DNA of 64,000 bases. Origin: an uncultured Flavobacteriales bacterium. Its GTDB lineage: Bacteria > Bacteroidota > Bacteroidia > Flavobacteriales > Weeksellaceae. Each line of letters starts with the position of its first letter. The stretch's first letter is position 1. The notes under the pieces were generated by a model. It did no database searches, was not told where the DNA came from, and worked only from the letters and a program-made list of their open reading frames with translations. The DNA lies in contig CALFIE010000071.1 of assembly GCA_937876095.1 (NCBI GenBank), positions 1-64,000 on the forward strand, written 5' to 3'. Positions 9,169-16,797 of this stretch are shown here, piece after piece. The position numbers were made by a program, and so were the translations under genes.

Positions 9169-9292
9169 GACACGCTGTTCGTTGCAATCTGTCTTTGCGG
9201 AACGCGCCAAAGTCGGCGTTCCCACAAATTTTTGAACACAAAAAAGGCGGCGTTCCTACGCAAAGACAGGATTTCCACTTCCATCGTGGCTA
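9169..9292. repeat. REP/MITE-like palindromic element, copy 1
   Basis: The left end reads GCTGTTCGTTGCAATC and the right end GGATTTCCACTTCCATC, then GTGGCTA. These ends recur at 58129-58208 (GCTTTTCGCTGCAATT and GGATTTCCGCTTCAATC, then AGGGCTA). The interior differs completely between copies. In this copy it is itself palindromic: CTGTCTTTGCG-GAACG at 9189-9204 pairs with CGTTCCTACGCAAAGACAG at 9251-9269. Two copies with conserved ends and variable middles indicate a dispersed non-coding element. Confidence 0.65.
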
Positions 9293-9374
9293 TTATTACG
9301 GTTTCGGTACTTTGGTTGATGATATTTTTTGAGAAATTTTCAAAATTTTGATTTTTTTTTAGGGATTAGTGTTT

Positions 9375-9409
9375 TTTTAGGTGGCGCTCCTTCGGAGCGC
9401 CACCTAAAA
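9375..9409. repeat. Perfect 16-bp-stem hairpin
   Basis: TTTTAGGTGGCGCTCC, a TTC loop, then GGAGCGCCACCTAAAA. The 12 inner base pairs are very GC-rich in an otherwise AT-rich region. It could be a strong bidirectional terminator or a REP unit, but no gene ends close by on either side. Confidence 0.8.
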
Positions 9410-9512
9410 CGTTACCACATAAATTTTTAAAAAATTTAGATAATAATTCCCTTGTTTCAATTACCAACCTACGATTTTCACACATCCATTTCGCGTGAGG
9501 ACGTAGGTGGAA

Positions 9513-9580
9513 CTCTTTTTTCTAATTTTTTTTACAAAATTATCCGCTGCTACAATCCCACAAAAAAATTAGAAAAAAAG
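9513..9580. repeat. A/T-rich inverted repeat
   Basis: CTCTTTTTTCTAATTTTTTT (from 9513) is matched in inverted orientation by AAAAAAATTAGAAAAAAAG (9562-9580), with a loop of about 30 bp. This is the third palindrome of the same intergenic region, possibly the scar of a decayed mobile element. Confidence 0.5.
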
Positions 9581-9733
9581 TGAGAGCCGAAGTCCGACTT
9601 TTTTGATTTTTTCAAGTGTGGGAAACACTTTCAAAGTTCAGAACTCTGAAAGGGTTGCGATTTGGAAAAAACAAAAAAGACACGCCCAGAAAATTATGCT
9701 TACTTTGTGCAAGAAAATTTTTAATTTTACGGT

Positions 9734-10753
9734 ATGAAACGTAAAGTCCTCATTATCTATACCGGTGGTACGATTGGTATGGAAAAAGAATACGAAACTG
9801 GTAGTTTGCGTGCCTTTGATTTTGGCCATATTTTTAAGAAAATTCCGGAAATGAACTTACTGGAATGTGATGTTACGGTACATCAGTTTGCTGAACCTTT
9901 GGATTCATCAGATGTCGGACCGAAAGAATGGGTAAAAATTGCAAAACTCATCGAAAAAAATTACCAAAATTATGATGGTTTTCTAATTCTTCATGGGACT
10001 GATACAATGTCTTATACAGCTTCTGCTCTGAGTTTTATGCTCAAAAACCTGAAAAAACCTGTGATTCTGACTGGTTCGCAACTCCCAATTGGTGATTTGC
10101 GTACCGATGCCAAAGAAAATTTGCTCACGAGTCTCTACTATGCAAGTTTGTACGAAAATAATGAGGCAGTGGTACAAGAAGTGGCGCTCTATTTCGAGTA
10201 CAAATTACTGCGTGGAAACCGCAGTTCTAAATTTTCGGCAGAATTTTTCGATGCGTATATCAGTCCGAACTTTCCTATTTTGGGACAATCTGGTGTACAC
10301 CTAAACGTGGACAAAGAGGCACTCTACCGAAATAATTCAAAAGAAAATTTCTCTATAGACACGCATTTGAACGAGAGTGTTTTGCTTTGGCGCATTTTCC
10401 CTGGAATGAATTTGAATTATTTACTGGATTTACCACCGGTAAAAGTGCTTATTTTGCAGGTTTTCGGATCTGGTACTATTTTCAGTGACCAAAATACGGA
10501 AACTGTTTTGCAAAAAATTAGAAATCAAGGCACCAATCTGGTGGTGATCTCACAATGTGTTTCTGGTGGAATAAGCATTGGGAAGTACAATAACGGTAAT
10601 GTTTTCAAAAAAATTGGTGCCATTTCTGGTAAAGATATCACAGTTGAATGTGCATTGGCAAAAGCAATGCACCTGATTGATAATCCCAACTATTCTGAAA
10701 ATTTTGCTGATTTGTTCACAAAAAATTTGCGTGGTGAACTCACCGAATCATAA
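9734..10753 (+). CDS. ansA: Type I (cytoplasmic-type) L-asparaginase
   Basis: A 339-residue L-asparaginase that hydrolyses asparagine to aspartate and ammonia. The N-terminal signature IIYTGGTIGM carries the nucleophilic threonine. The second active-site motif LHGTDTMSYTASALSFML contributes the Thr-Asp pair, followed by TGSQLPIGDLRTDAKENLL. No signal peptide is present, which fits the cytoplasmic AnsA type. It is preceded by the long non-coding region and followed by tRNA-Ser. Confidence 0.95.
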   Translation: MKRKVLIIYTGGTIGMEKEYETGSLRAFDFGHIFKKIPEMNLLECDVTVHQFAEPLDSSDVGPKEWVKIAKLIEKNYQNYDGFLILHGTDTMSYTASALSFMLKNLKKPVILTGSQLPIGDLRTDAKENLLTSLYYASLYENNEAVVQEVALYFEYKLLRGNRSSKFSAEFFDAYISPNFPILGQSGVHLNVDKEALYRNNSKENFSIDTHLNESVLLWRIFPGMNLNYLLDLPPVKVLILQVFGSGTIFSDQNTETVLQKIRNQGTNLVVISQCVSGGISIGKYNNGNVFKKIGAISGKDITVECALAKAMHLIDNPNYSENFADLFTKNLRGELTES

Positions 10754-10778
10754 AATTGGAAATTCGGAGTTCAAAATT

Positions 10779-10808
10779 TTTGAAATCCCAATAATTAGCC
10801 TATTTTTG
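10779..10808 (+). promoter_or_regulatory. Promoter of tRNA-Ser
   Basis: TTTG at 10779-10782, an 18-bp spacer, then TATTTTTG at 10801-10808. This fits the Bacteroidetes sigma-ABfr consensus TTTG-N17-23-TAnnTTTG. It lies directly upstream of the mature tRNA-Ser 5' end at 10819. Confidence 0.75.
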
Positions 10809-10818
10809 CAAGCGAATT

Positions 10819-10905
10819 AGAGAGGTGTCCGAGTGGTCGATGGAGCTAGCCTGGAAAGTTAGTATACGGGAAACTGTATCGAGGGTTCGAATCCCTTCCT
10901 CTCTG
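10819..10905 (+). tRNA. tRNA-Ser (anticodon GGA)
   Basis: An 87-nt class II tRNA. Acceptor stem AGAGAGG pairs with CCTCTCT, with G as discriminator. The anticodon arm CTAGC-CTGGAAA-GTTAG gives anticodon GGA, reading UCC/UCU. A long variable arm (TATACGGGAAACTGTA) is typical of serine tRNAs, and the T-arm is GAGGG-TTCGAAT-CCCTT. The CCA end is not fully encoded (GCAT follows). Confidence 0.97.
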
Positions 10906-10916
10906 CATAAAAAATG

Positions 10917-10945
10917 AAATCCTACAATTTTTGTAGGATTTTTTG
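10917..10945. terminator. Bidirectional rho-independent terminator
   Basis: AAATCCTACAA, a TTT loop, then TTGTAGGATTT followed by Ts. It is 11 bp downstream of tRNA-Ser and just before the 3' end of the convergent oxidoreductase gene, so it can serve both strands. Confidence 0.8.
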
Positions 10946-10951
10946 GATTTA

Positions 10952-11992
10952 TTACTCTTTGGTGAACCGTTTCCAATCAACTTCTGGATGGATAGGTTTC
11001 CCTAAATTAATATGATCAAAAAGTTCTTTTGCAAAATAATTCCCGTTTAGAACACCTCTTGCTCCCAATCCATTAAAAACAAACAGATTGGTAAATTCCT
11101 GATGATTTCCTAAAATTGGACGCCGATCTTTCACCGTTGGTCTGAAACCAAATTCTACTGATTTTATTTCAAAATCGTGCGGATAAAATTCTGCAAGAGA
11201 TTCTGACAAATCTTTAACTTGATTTTCATCTACCACATCTTCTGATTCTTCTCGATCATAAGTACCTCCATAATAATAGGTATTTTCACTTTTTGGAAAA
11301 AGAAAATGTTTCTTTTTGATGGTATAATTCGCTTCTATAGGAACAGAAAGTTGAACTTCCAGGTGATGTCCTTTGTTGTGAAGCACAGGAATTTCAGAAA
11401 AAAAAGGATTATTTTGTACTTCCATTCCTTCTGCAAAAACTATTTTTTGATAATTAATATCATCATACCTATTTTCACTTGGTAGGAGTTTTTGGTAATC
11501 AAATTTCTGATGTAGCAACTGACCTTTCTTTTCTAAATAAGCAAAAAAATCCTCAAAAAAAGCTGTAACATTTAAACGTGCAGATTGTTTTACCAATCCA
11601 CAATCAAAAGGATTATTAAGCTTTTCTAATGTGATAAAATTTTTAGAAAAAAAAGTACATAAATCTTCATCAGAAGACTTTTTAAGCCAAAGTTTTTTTT
11701 CTGTTTCATCATGAAAAATTCTGAGAATTGGTTCACTAATTAGGTAATTTTCTCCTGTATATTCTTCAATTTGAGACAAGGTTTCTTCTAATGCAGAAAT
11801 TTGTTCGTTTGCTAACCAAAAAGTGGTAAATCGTTTCAAAACAACGGGATTGATAATTCCTGCAGAAATGTGTGATGCACCTCTTTTTTTATCTGAAAAA
11901 AGAAGAAAAGATTTGCAATTTCTAATAAGTTGATGAGCAAAAAAAATTGCTGCATAACCATTTCCTACGATAATATACTCTACCTGTTTCAT
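10952..11992 (-). CDS. FAD-dependent oxidoreductase (DAO family)
   Basis: A 346-residue flavoprotein with an N-terminal Rossmann motif (YIIVGNGYAAIFFAHQL, residues 6-22, a GxGxxA/G dinucleotide fold), the DAO-type follow-up RGASHISAGIINPVVLKRF and a C-terminal FAD-contact segment near VFNGLGARGVLNGNYFA. This is the fold of D-amino-acid-oxidase-like enzymes such as the oxidase half of MnmC, ThiO and sarcosine oxidase. The substrate cannot be named from sequence. It follows gldN but is separated from it by a strong terminator, so it is probably not part of the gld transcript. Confidence 0.8.
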   Translation of the reverse strand: MKQVEYIIVGNGYAAIFFAHQLIRNCKSFLLFSDKKRGASHISAGIINPVVLKRFTTFWLANEQISALEETLSQIEEYTGENYLISEPILRIFHDETEKKLWLKKSSDEDLCTFFSKNFITLEKLNNPFDCGLVKQSARLNVTAFFEDFFAYLEKKGQLLHQKFDYQKLLPSENRYDDINYQKIVFAEGMEVQNNPFFSEIPVLHNKGHHLEVQLSVPIEANYTIKKKHFLFPKSENTYYYGGTYDREESEDVVDENQVKDLSESLAEFYPHDFEIKSVEFGFRPTVKDRRPILGNHQEFTNLFVFNGLGARGVLNGNYFAKELFDHINLGKPIHPEVDWKRFTKE

Positions 11993-11997
11993 AATAA

Positions 11998-12029
11998 AAA
12001 AAACCTGAGTAAAGGTACTCAGGTTTTTT
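11998..12029 (-). terminator. Terminator of the gldKLMN transcript
   Basis: AACCTGAGTA, an AAGG loop, then TACTCAGGTT, with A/T tracts on both sides. Read on the minus strand it ends in a T-run immediately after gldN. Confidence 0.88.
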
Positions 12030-12048
12030 GATATTTAGCAAAGGAATT

Positions 12049-12972
12049 TTAATAATTCCACATTTCACTTTCCATTTGCAGAACTTGATTCTTAATTCTT
12101 TCACTTTCTTCTAATTGACCTTCTGCATTTTTAGGTATGTAATCTTTTACAACTCCATGTCCCATTCCTATTTCTGATCTATAGATTACAGTAGAAAATC
12201 TTCTAGCATTTAATAAATCATCATAAGATAAATCAGATGCACTGTTTTTTGAATTGTAAACGATATGATTTGCCATCAATTCTCTAACTTCTTTGCTAGG
12301 ATAGAATACCCAGAACAAATCGATCAATTCATCTTTATCAGCAAAAGTTTGTCCCAAAGTTTGTGGATCTTGTCCCATAGCTGCGATACCAAGCAAACGA
12401 TATTTCATATATCCATCTCTTCTGTCTACATACCACATTCCTTTTATTTTCAAAACTTTTACTCGATCTGTAGTTGTTTCGTACACATCAATATACTGTT
12501 TAGCTTCAGCATCTGATAATTTCTCACCAGCATTTATTCTATCATAATACTCTTGTACATAACGAACACTTCTGGTTCTCTCTTTTATCTGTGCAGGAGT
12601 AAGTTTGGTATCAAAATTTTCATCTTCATAAACTTCTTTAATATCACCACTATTAATACCATCTAGTAGAATTTGATAAAGTGATTTACTTGAAGTAGAC
12701 AAACCATCTTCAACGTAATAAAAAGGTTGATTTATCTTATCATTCATATCTATGATTTCCCAAACAGTGATGCTTTTTATAACATCTTTGTCTTCAATAA
12801 AACCATATTTGAAAGGTTCTACTTTGGTAGAAACTACAGTAGAATCACCAGCTCTTTTCTTGTTTTCACTTCTCAATTTTCTAAAATCATCAGGAGAACT
12901 AGAATTCAGAATGGTTTGAGAAAAAACCACTGCTGAAACTAATACCAGAAAACTGCTTATATATTTTTTCAT
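12049..12972 (-). CDS. gldN: T9SS ring protein GldN/PorN
   Basis: A 307-residue periplasmic protein with a signal peptide (residues 1-19, ending VVFSQ). It matches GldN in residues typical of the family, such as KSITVWEIIDMNDKINQPFYY and VDRRDGYMKYRLLGIAAMG. In the T9SS, GldN (PorN) binds the GldK ring and the GldM motor periplasmic domain and is needed for export of sorting-domain proteins and for gliding adhesins. It is the last gene of the K-L-M-N order, 24 bp after gldM, with a terminator beyond it. Confidence 0.95.
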   Translation of the reverse strand: MKKYISSFLVLVSAVVFSQTILNSSSPDDFRKLRSENKKRAGDSTVVSTKVEPFKYGFIEDKDVIKSITVWEIIDMNDKINQPFYYVEDGLSTSSKSLYQILLDGINSGDIKEVYEDENFDTKLTPAQIKERTRSVRYVQEYYDRINAGEKLSDAEAKQYIDVYETTTDRVKVLKIKGMWYVDRRDGYMKYRLLGIAAMGQDPQTLGQTFADKDELIDLFWVFYPSKEVRELMANHIVYNSKNSASDLSYDDLLNARRFSTVIYRSEIGMGHGVVKDYIPKNAEGQLEESERIKNQVLQMESEMWNY

Positions 12973-12996
12973 AACTATACTTTATATAATTAACAA

Positions 12997-14562
12997 TTAT
13001 TGAACATCTATTGCTACAGGTGATGCTGGTGGAACAATTTGATTCAAACCATTTACGGTAGTATTGATATCAAATACATTTACTGCATCTCCAGCTCTTA
13101 GATTTTTGAATAAACCTGCTGCACCAGACATTGAATTACCTTGTACCAACATAGTTGCTCTACCAGGAACTTTTACTTTGAAACTTGTTACTGTAAATGT
13201 AACAGGGAAATCAAAATCAGGAATTGCTGCTGATACAATTTGGTTTACCAATGAAGTTGCAGGCATTCCCATTGCATTTTTACCTCTGATTTGTCCTTGT
13301 GGTGGTGGAACATTTTTGATTCTAAACGTAAATGGTTGAGAAATCAATTTACCATGAGGATCTTTACCAGAAATTGTAAGAGTAATAGTACTACCAGCTC
13401 CAGGTTTTACAATCCATTTTCCTTTTCCTCCACTTACAGCTGCACCAGGTGCAGAAAGATTAATCTGTGTATTGTCTGCACCTAAAATTGAACCAGAAAT
13501 TGGGTTATCTAGACCACGATACAATACATTCATTTTATCAGCAGAAAGTAACGCTCCACTTTGTAATTTCACTTCTTGTGGACCTGCAATTACATTATAA
13601 GTGTGAGTAAATGGGAACGGTGTAGATTTTCCATTAGCTTCATTTAAGGTAATCACACCACTGAATGTTTTAGGACCAACTCCTGCAGTACTCAATGCTT
13701 TGAAACCTTTACCATTTTCTTGTCTATCAACACCAGAAATATTAATCTTGTTGCTGTTAGAATAGGAAGCTAAATATACGGTAGCTTGTGCATCTGTACC
13801 AGCAATTACATCTGTAGGTGCAGAAACAACAGCATCATATTGATTAAATTTAATAGAGGCATCAACTTTTTCTTGCAACATCAATGCTAAAGCATCAGAT
13901 TGTACATTTCTAGCATCATTTTCTAAAATTTCTAAATTAGAAACTGCAGCAATCAAAGGTTGATGATAAAATTTATATTGTAACCACTTTTTACCTCCAA
14001 CTTTAGGAGGAAATTCTGTAATCAAAGATTTATCTGCACGATCGACCAATTTTGCCATATCAGGATTTCCTTTGAAGGTTTGGTCTATATAATTTCTAAC
14101 ATCATCAATTTTAGCTTTTAGTTCTAAAGCTTTCTGAGAAGGTATATTCTCATCACCATTTTTGAAGAAATACTCTGTAGTTGCTTGATTGTTATTTAAT
14201 GCAGAAAAATTTTCGTTCATATCAATTTTAGGATCAGGATTGAATTCTGAATCTTTCTTCAACTTGTCCTTCACTTGATCAGCATGAGCAACCAATACAT
14301 CAATTTTTTGCTTAAGCACTAAATATTGTTGATAAGGCTGTCCATAAGTATCAGGAGCATTTGCTGCCTTAATTTGAAGCGTTTTCTCAAAAATATTATT
14401 GTTTTTATCTTCGGTTAAAAGTCTTGTAGCTAGCAAAGACTGTGTAGAGTCATAGTATGATCTAATAATCTCTTGGTCAATATTCAACGCCATCATAGCG
14501 ATGAAAACCAAGTACATTAAGTTAATCATTTTCTGACGAGGAGTCTGTTTTCCTTGTGCCAT
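12997..14562 (-). CDS. gldM: T9SS/gliding motor protein GldM
   Basis: A 521-residue inner-membrane protein with a single N-terminal transmembrane helix (MINLMYLVFIAMMALNI, residues 12-28) and a large periplasmic part of stacked beta domains. In the known complex a GldM dimer threads through a GldL pentamer and converts proton flow into rotation that powers T9SS and gliding. The length matches the family (about 510-520). It is 49 bp downstream of gldL in the same operon. Confidence 0.96.
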   Translation of the reverse strand: MAQGKQTPRQKMINLMYLVFIAMMALNIDQEIIRSYYDSTQSLLATRLLTEDKNNNIFEKTLQIKAANAPDTYGQPYQQYLVLKQKIDVLVAHADQVKDKLKKDSEFNPDPKIDMNENFSALNNNQATTEYFFKNGDENIPSQKALELKAKIDDVRNYIDQTFKGNPDMAKLVDRADKSLITEFPPKVGGKKWLQYKFYHQPLIAAVSNLEILENDARNVQSDALALMLQEKVDASIKFNQYDAVVSAPTDVIAGTDAQATVYLASYSNSNKINISGVDRQENGKGFKALSTAGVGPKTFSGVITLNEANGKSTPFPFTHTYNVIAGPQEVKLQSGALLSADKMNVLYRGLDNPISGSILGADNTQINLSAPGAAVSGGKGKWIVKPGAGSTITLTISGKDPHGKLISQPFTFRIKNVPPPQGQIRGKNAMGMPATSLVNQIVSAAIPDFDFPVTFTVTSFKVKVPGRATMLVQGNSMSGAAGLFKNLRAGDAVNVFDINTTVNGLNQIVPPASPVAIDVQ

Positions 14563-14611
14563 TTTAATAAATTTTGTTTAAAGTTTTGTAAATAATAAAA
14601 TGTTTAGGAAA

Positions 14612-15295
14612 TTATGATTTCATAGCAGTTAACATTCCGCCATAAACTTTATTAAGACTATTTAGGTTAGTAGTAAGACCAAGTAATTCATCATTGAATC
14701 TTTCAGAATTTTGAGAAGATTTTTGCATGTTATCTACATAAGTTCTTGCATATTCTGATTGTCTTTGTCCATCTTGTAACTGCATTGCATAGAGTGCATT
14801 CATGCTTTCCATGTGTGCAGCAGCTTTGTTTAATTGATCATTGTACTTATGCGTAGACGAAGATACATCTACTGTTTGATTAATTTGGTCAACTGAGTTA
14901 GAAAATTTATCTATTCCATTTCTTAATCTCTCGAACAATCCTACATCCAATTTAGCTTCTTGTAGCATTTTATCTAATTTACTAGATAATGAATTCTCCA
15001 CTTCAGATAATTCTTTAGCTTTAGATACATTTGAATGCAATGGATTTGGTCTTGCATGCTTATCTAAAAGTTCTGGGTACACATTTTCCCATGCATAAGA
15101 TTCTTCAGATTTTGGAGGGTCAAATGCAAAAATGGTAAAGATAAGTGCCTCTGTAATCAATCCTACTGTTAACGCTACGTTACCAGAAATTGGACCAATA
15201 TTAATGTGTGTAATCTTTAACCATGCACCAAGGATTACGATTGCTGCGCCTATTGAATAAACAAAGTTCATCCACGCTTCTTTAGTTTTAAACAT
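14612..15295 (-). CDS. gldL: T9SS/gliding motor protein GldL
   Basis: A 227-residue protein with two N-terminal transmembrane helices (residues about 9-26 and 36-57, in WMNFVYSIGAAIVILGAW and NVALTVGLITEALIFTIFAF) and a cytoplasmic coiled-coil-rich tail. GldL is the stator-like proton-channel subunit partnered with GldM; Glu49 in LITEAL of TM2 is the membrane glutamate expected for proton use. The gene lies between gldK and gldM. Confidence 0.95.
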   Translation of the reverse strand: MFKTKEAWMNFVYSIGAAIVILGAWLKITHINIGPISGNVALTVGLITEALIFTIFAFDPPKSEESYAWENVYPELLDKHARPNPLHSNVSKAKELSEVENSLSSKLDKMLQEAKLDVGLFERLRNGIDKFSNSVDQINQTVDVSSSTHKYNDQLNKAAAHMESMNALYAMQLQDGQRQSEYARTYVDNMQKSSQNSERFNDELLGLTTNLNSLNKVYGGMLTAMKS

Positions 15296-15335
15296 GTTCT
15301 TAAATTTTTATAATTAGTTGATTATTATTATTATT

Positions 15336-16685
15336 TTATTTTGTAACTTTTCTTGCTTTTTTAATTGCAGCTTCAGGAATATCTTGTACTGTTCTGAAAC
15401 CAATATATGATCTTGCAGAATCTTTACGCTCCCAATCTCTATTACCTACCATCAACATATACCCTATATCTTTCCAAGAACCACCTCTTACAGCTCTTCT
15501 GGTCTCTTTGTCGTTTGTTGTCGGATTTAGAGTTGATGAAAACTCATACGATGAGTTGCTGTATGGTGAAATAGTCCATTCTGCAACGTTTCCTGCCATA
15601 TCATATAATCCAAATCCATTTTTGGAGAATTTTTTAACTGGTGCAGTATAAGTGTATGTTCCTTTTTTCTCGTCTTCTAAATAATTACCTCTTTTTGGTT
15701 TGAAGTTTGCTAAGAAACAATTTCTATCATCAGCTAAATAAGGACCTCCCCATGGATAAGTTGCATTTGTAAGACCACCTCTAGCTGCATATTCCCATTC
15801 TGCTTCTGTAGGAAGACGGAATTTCATAGGTCTTTGTTTTTTTCTTTTCAAACTTTCGTTGTAATCTGATTTCAATTTGGTTCTGAAATCACAATATGCT
15901 CTAGCTTGATCCCAAGTTACTCCAATTATAGGATATTCACCATAAGCTTTGTGCCAAAAATATTGTTCAAACATAGGTTCGTTGTAAGAATAAGAAAAAT
16001 CTCTTATCCAAACTGTTGTATCAGGATAGATTGCAAGACTTTTTTTCTCAAAAGCATATTTTAATTTTCTAGAGTCTATTGATCTTCTACCACCTGCAGA
16101 TTCTGCTGCTGGTAAATACAAAGATTCTACTACTTCTGCATATTCTACATCTGGATAGTCAGATGTTCTCCAATGCAAAGGAAGTCTCCAGTTCAATTTT
16201 TTTGGCTCATCAAATCCTTGATTAGCACCCTGAGATTCTTTATATTCCTGAAAAGGAGTTAGGTTTTGCTCATCTTTGGTAAGGTAAGAGTAATCACCTA
16301 TAGATCTTCCTCCTCCATTTCCATCACCACCTTCACCAGCAGCTTCTGCTAGTAAAGTTCTTGCGATAGAATCTCTTACATAATTGATGAAGACTCTGTA
16401 TTCATTATTAGTAGTTTCGGCTTCATCAATAAAGAATGATGACACCGTTACTGTTTTCAGACCTGCTTTTTCTGGCATATTGGTCATATCCTGATCTGCG
16501 AGTCCCATAATATAGGAACCAGAAGGAATGGAAACCATACCATAAGGTCTTTCAGAAACAAATTTTGATGCCTTGCCTGGAATCAGCTCTCCTTTTGTAC
16601 CGGGTTTACCTGCAGATGATCTTCCTCCTCTTGAGCAAGAAACAATTACTGAAGCAGATAATAATAAAAGAAATATCCTTTTCAT
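15336..16685 (-). CDS. gldK: T9SS outer-membrane-ring lipoprotein GldK/PorK
   Basis: A 449-residue lipoprotein. The signal peptide ends in a lipobox with Cys17 (SVIVSC). The body is an FGE-sulfatase/SUMF1-type fold: residues 48-75 (YGMVSIPSGSYIMGLADQDM), LPTEAEWEYAARGG, GNVAEWTISPY and RRAVRGGSWKDIGY. GldK forms the periplasmic ring beneath the outer membrane together with GldN. It is the first gene of gldKLMN, 112 bp after glmS on the same strand. Confidence 0.96.
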   Translation of the reverse strand: MKRIFLLLLSASVIVSCSRGGRSSAGKPGTKGELIPGKASKFVSERPYGMVSIPSGSYIMGLADQDMTNMPEKAGLKTVTVSSFFIDEAETTNNEYRVFINYVRDSIARTLLAEAAGEGGDGNGGGRSIGDYSYLTKDEQNLTPFQEYKESQGANQGFDEPKKLNWRLPLHWRTSDYPDVEYAEVVESLYLPAAESAGGRRSIDSRKLKYAFEKKSLAIYPDTTVWIRDFSYSYNEPMFEQYFWHKAYGEYPIIGVTWDQARAYCDFRTKLKSDYNESLKRKKQRPMKFRLPTEAEWEYAARGGLTNATYPWGGPYLADDRNCFLANFKPKRGNYLEDEKKGTYTYTAPVKKFSKNGFGLYDMAGNVAEWTISPYSNSSYEFSSTLNPTTNDKETRRAVRGGSWKDIGYMLMVGNRDWERKDSARSYIGFRTVQDIPEAAIKKARKVTK

Positions 16686-16797
16686 GCTATTTTTTAGAAT
16701 TAAGCGGTAAATATATAATTTTTTTAACTAATAAATATGATTTTTTTTTGAAAAACGTAAAAAATATTGAAATATTTTATTTGGTTCAACATTTTTT

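Larger units (their letters stand above)
9076..9733. other. Non-coding, palindrome-rich intergenic region
   Basis: About 660 bp without a convincing gene on either strand. It contains at least three inverted-repeat structures, each listed separately: a REP-like element at 9169-9292, a perfect hairpin at 9375-9409 and an A/T-rich inverted repeat at 9513-9580. Local G+C of the palindromes is clearly above the surroundings. The 78-codon frame at 9115-9351 runs straight through the first palindrome and shows no protein-like composition. Confidence 0.7.

Noticed and set aside
9115..9351. 78-codon frame in the non-coding region
   Set aside because: It runs through the REP-like palindrome, and its composition follows the repeat structure rather than a protein.
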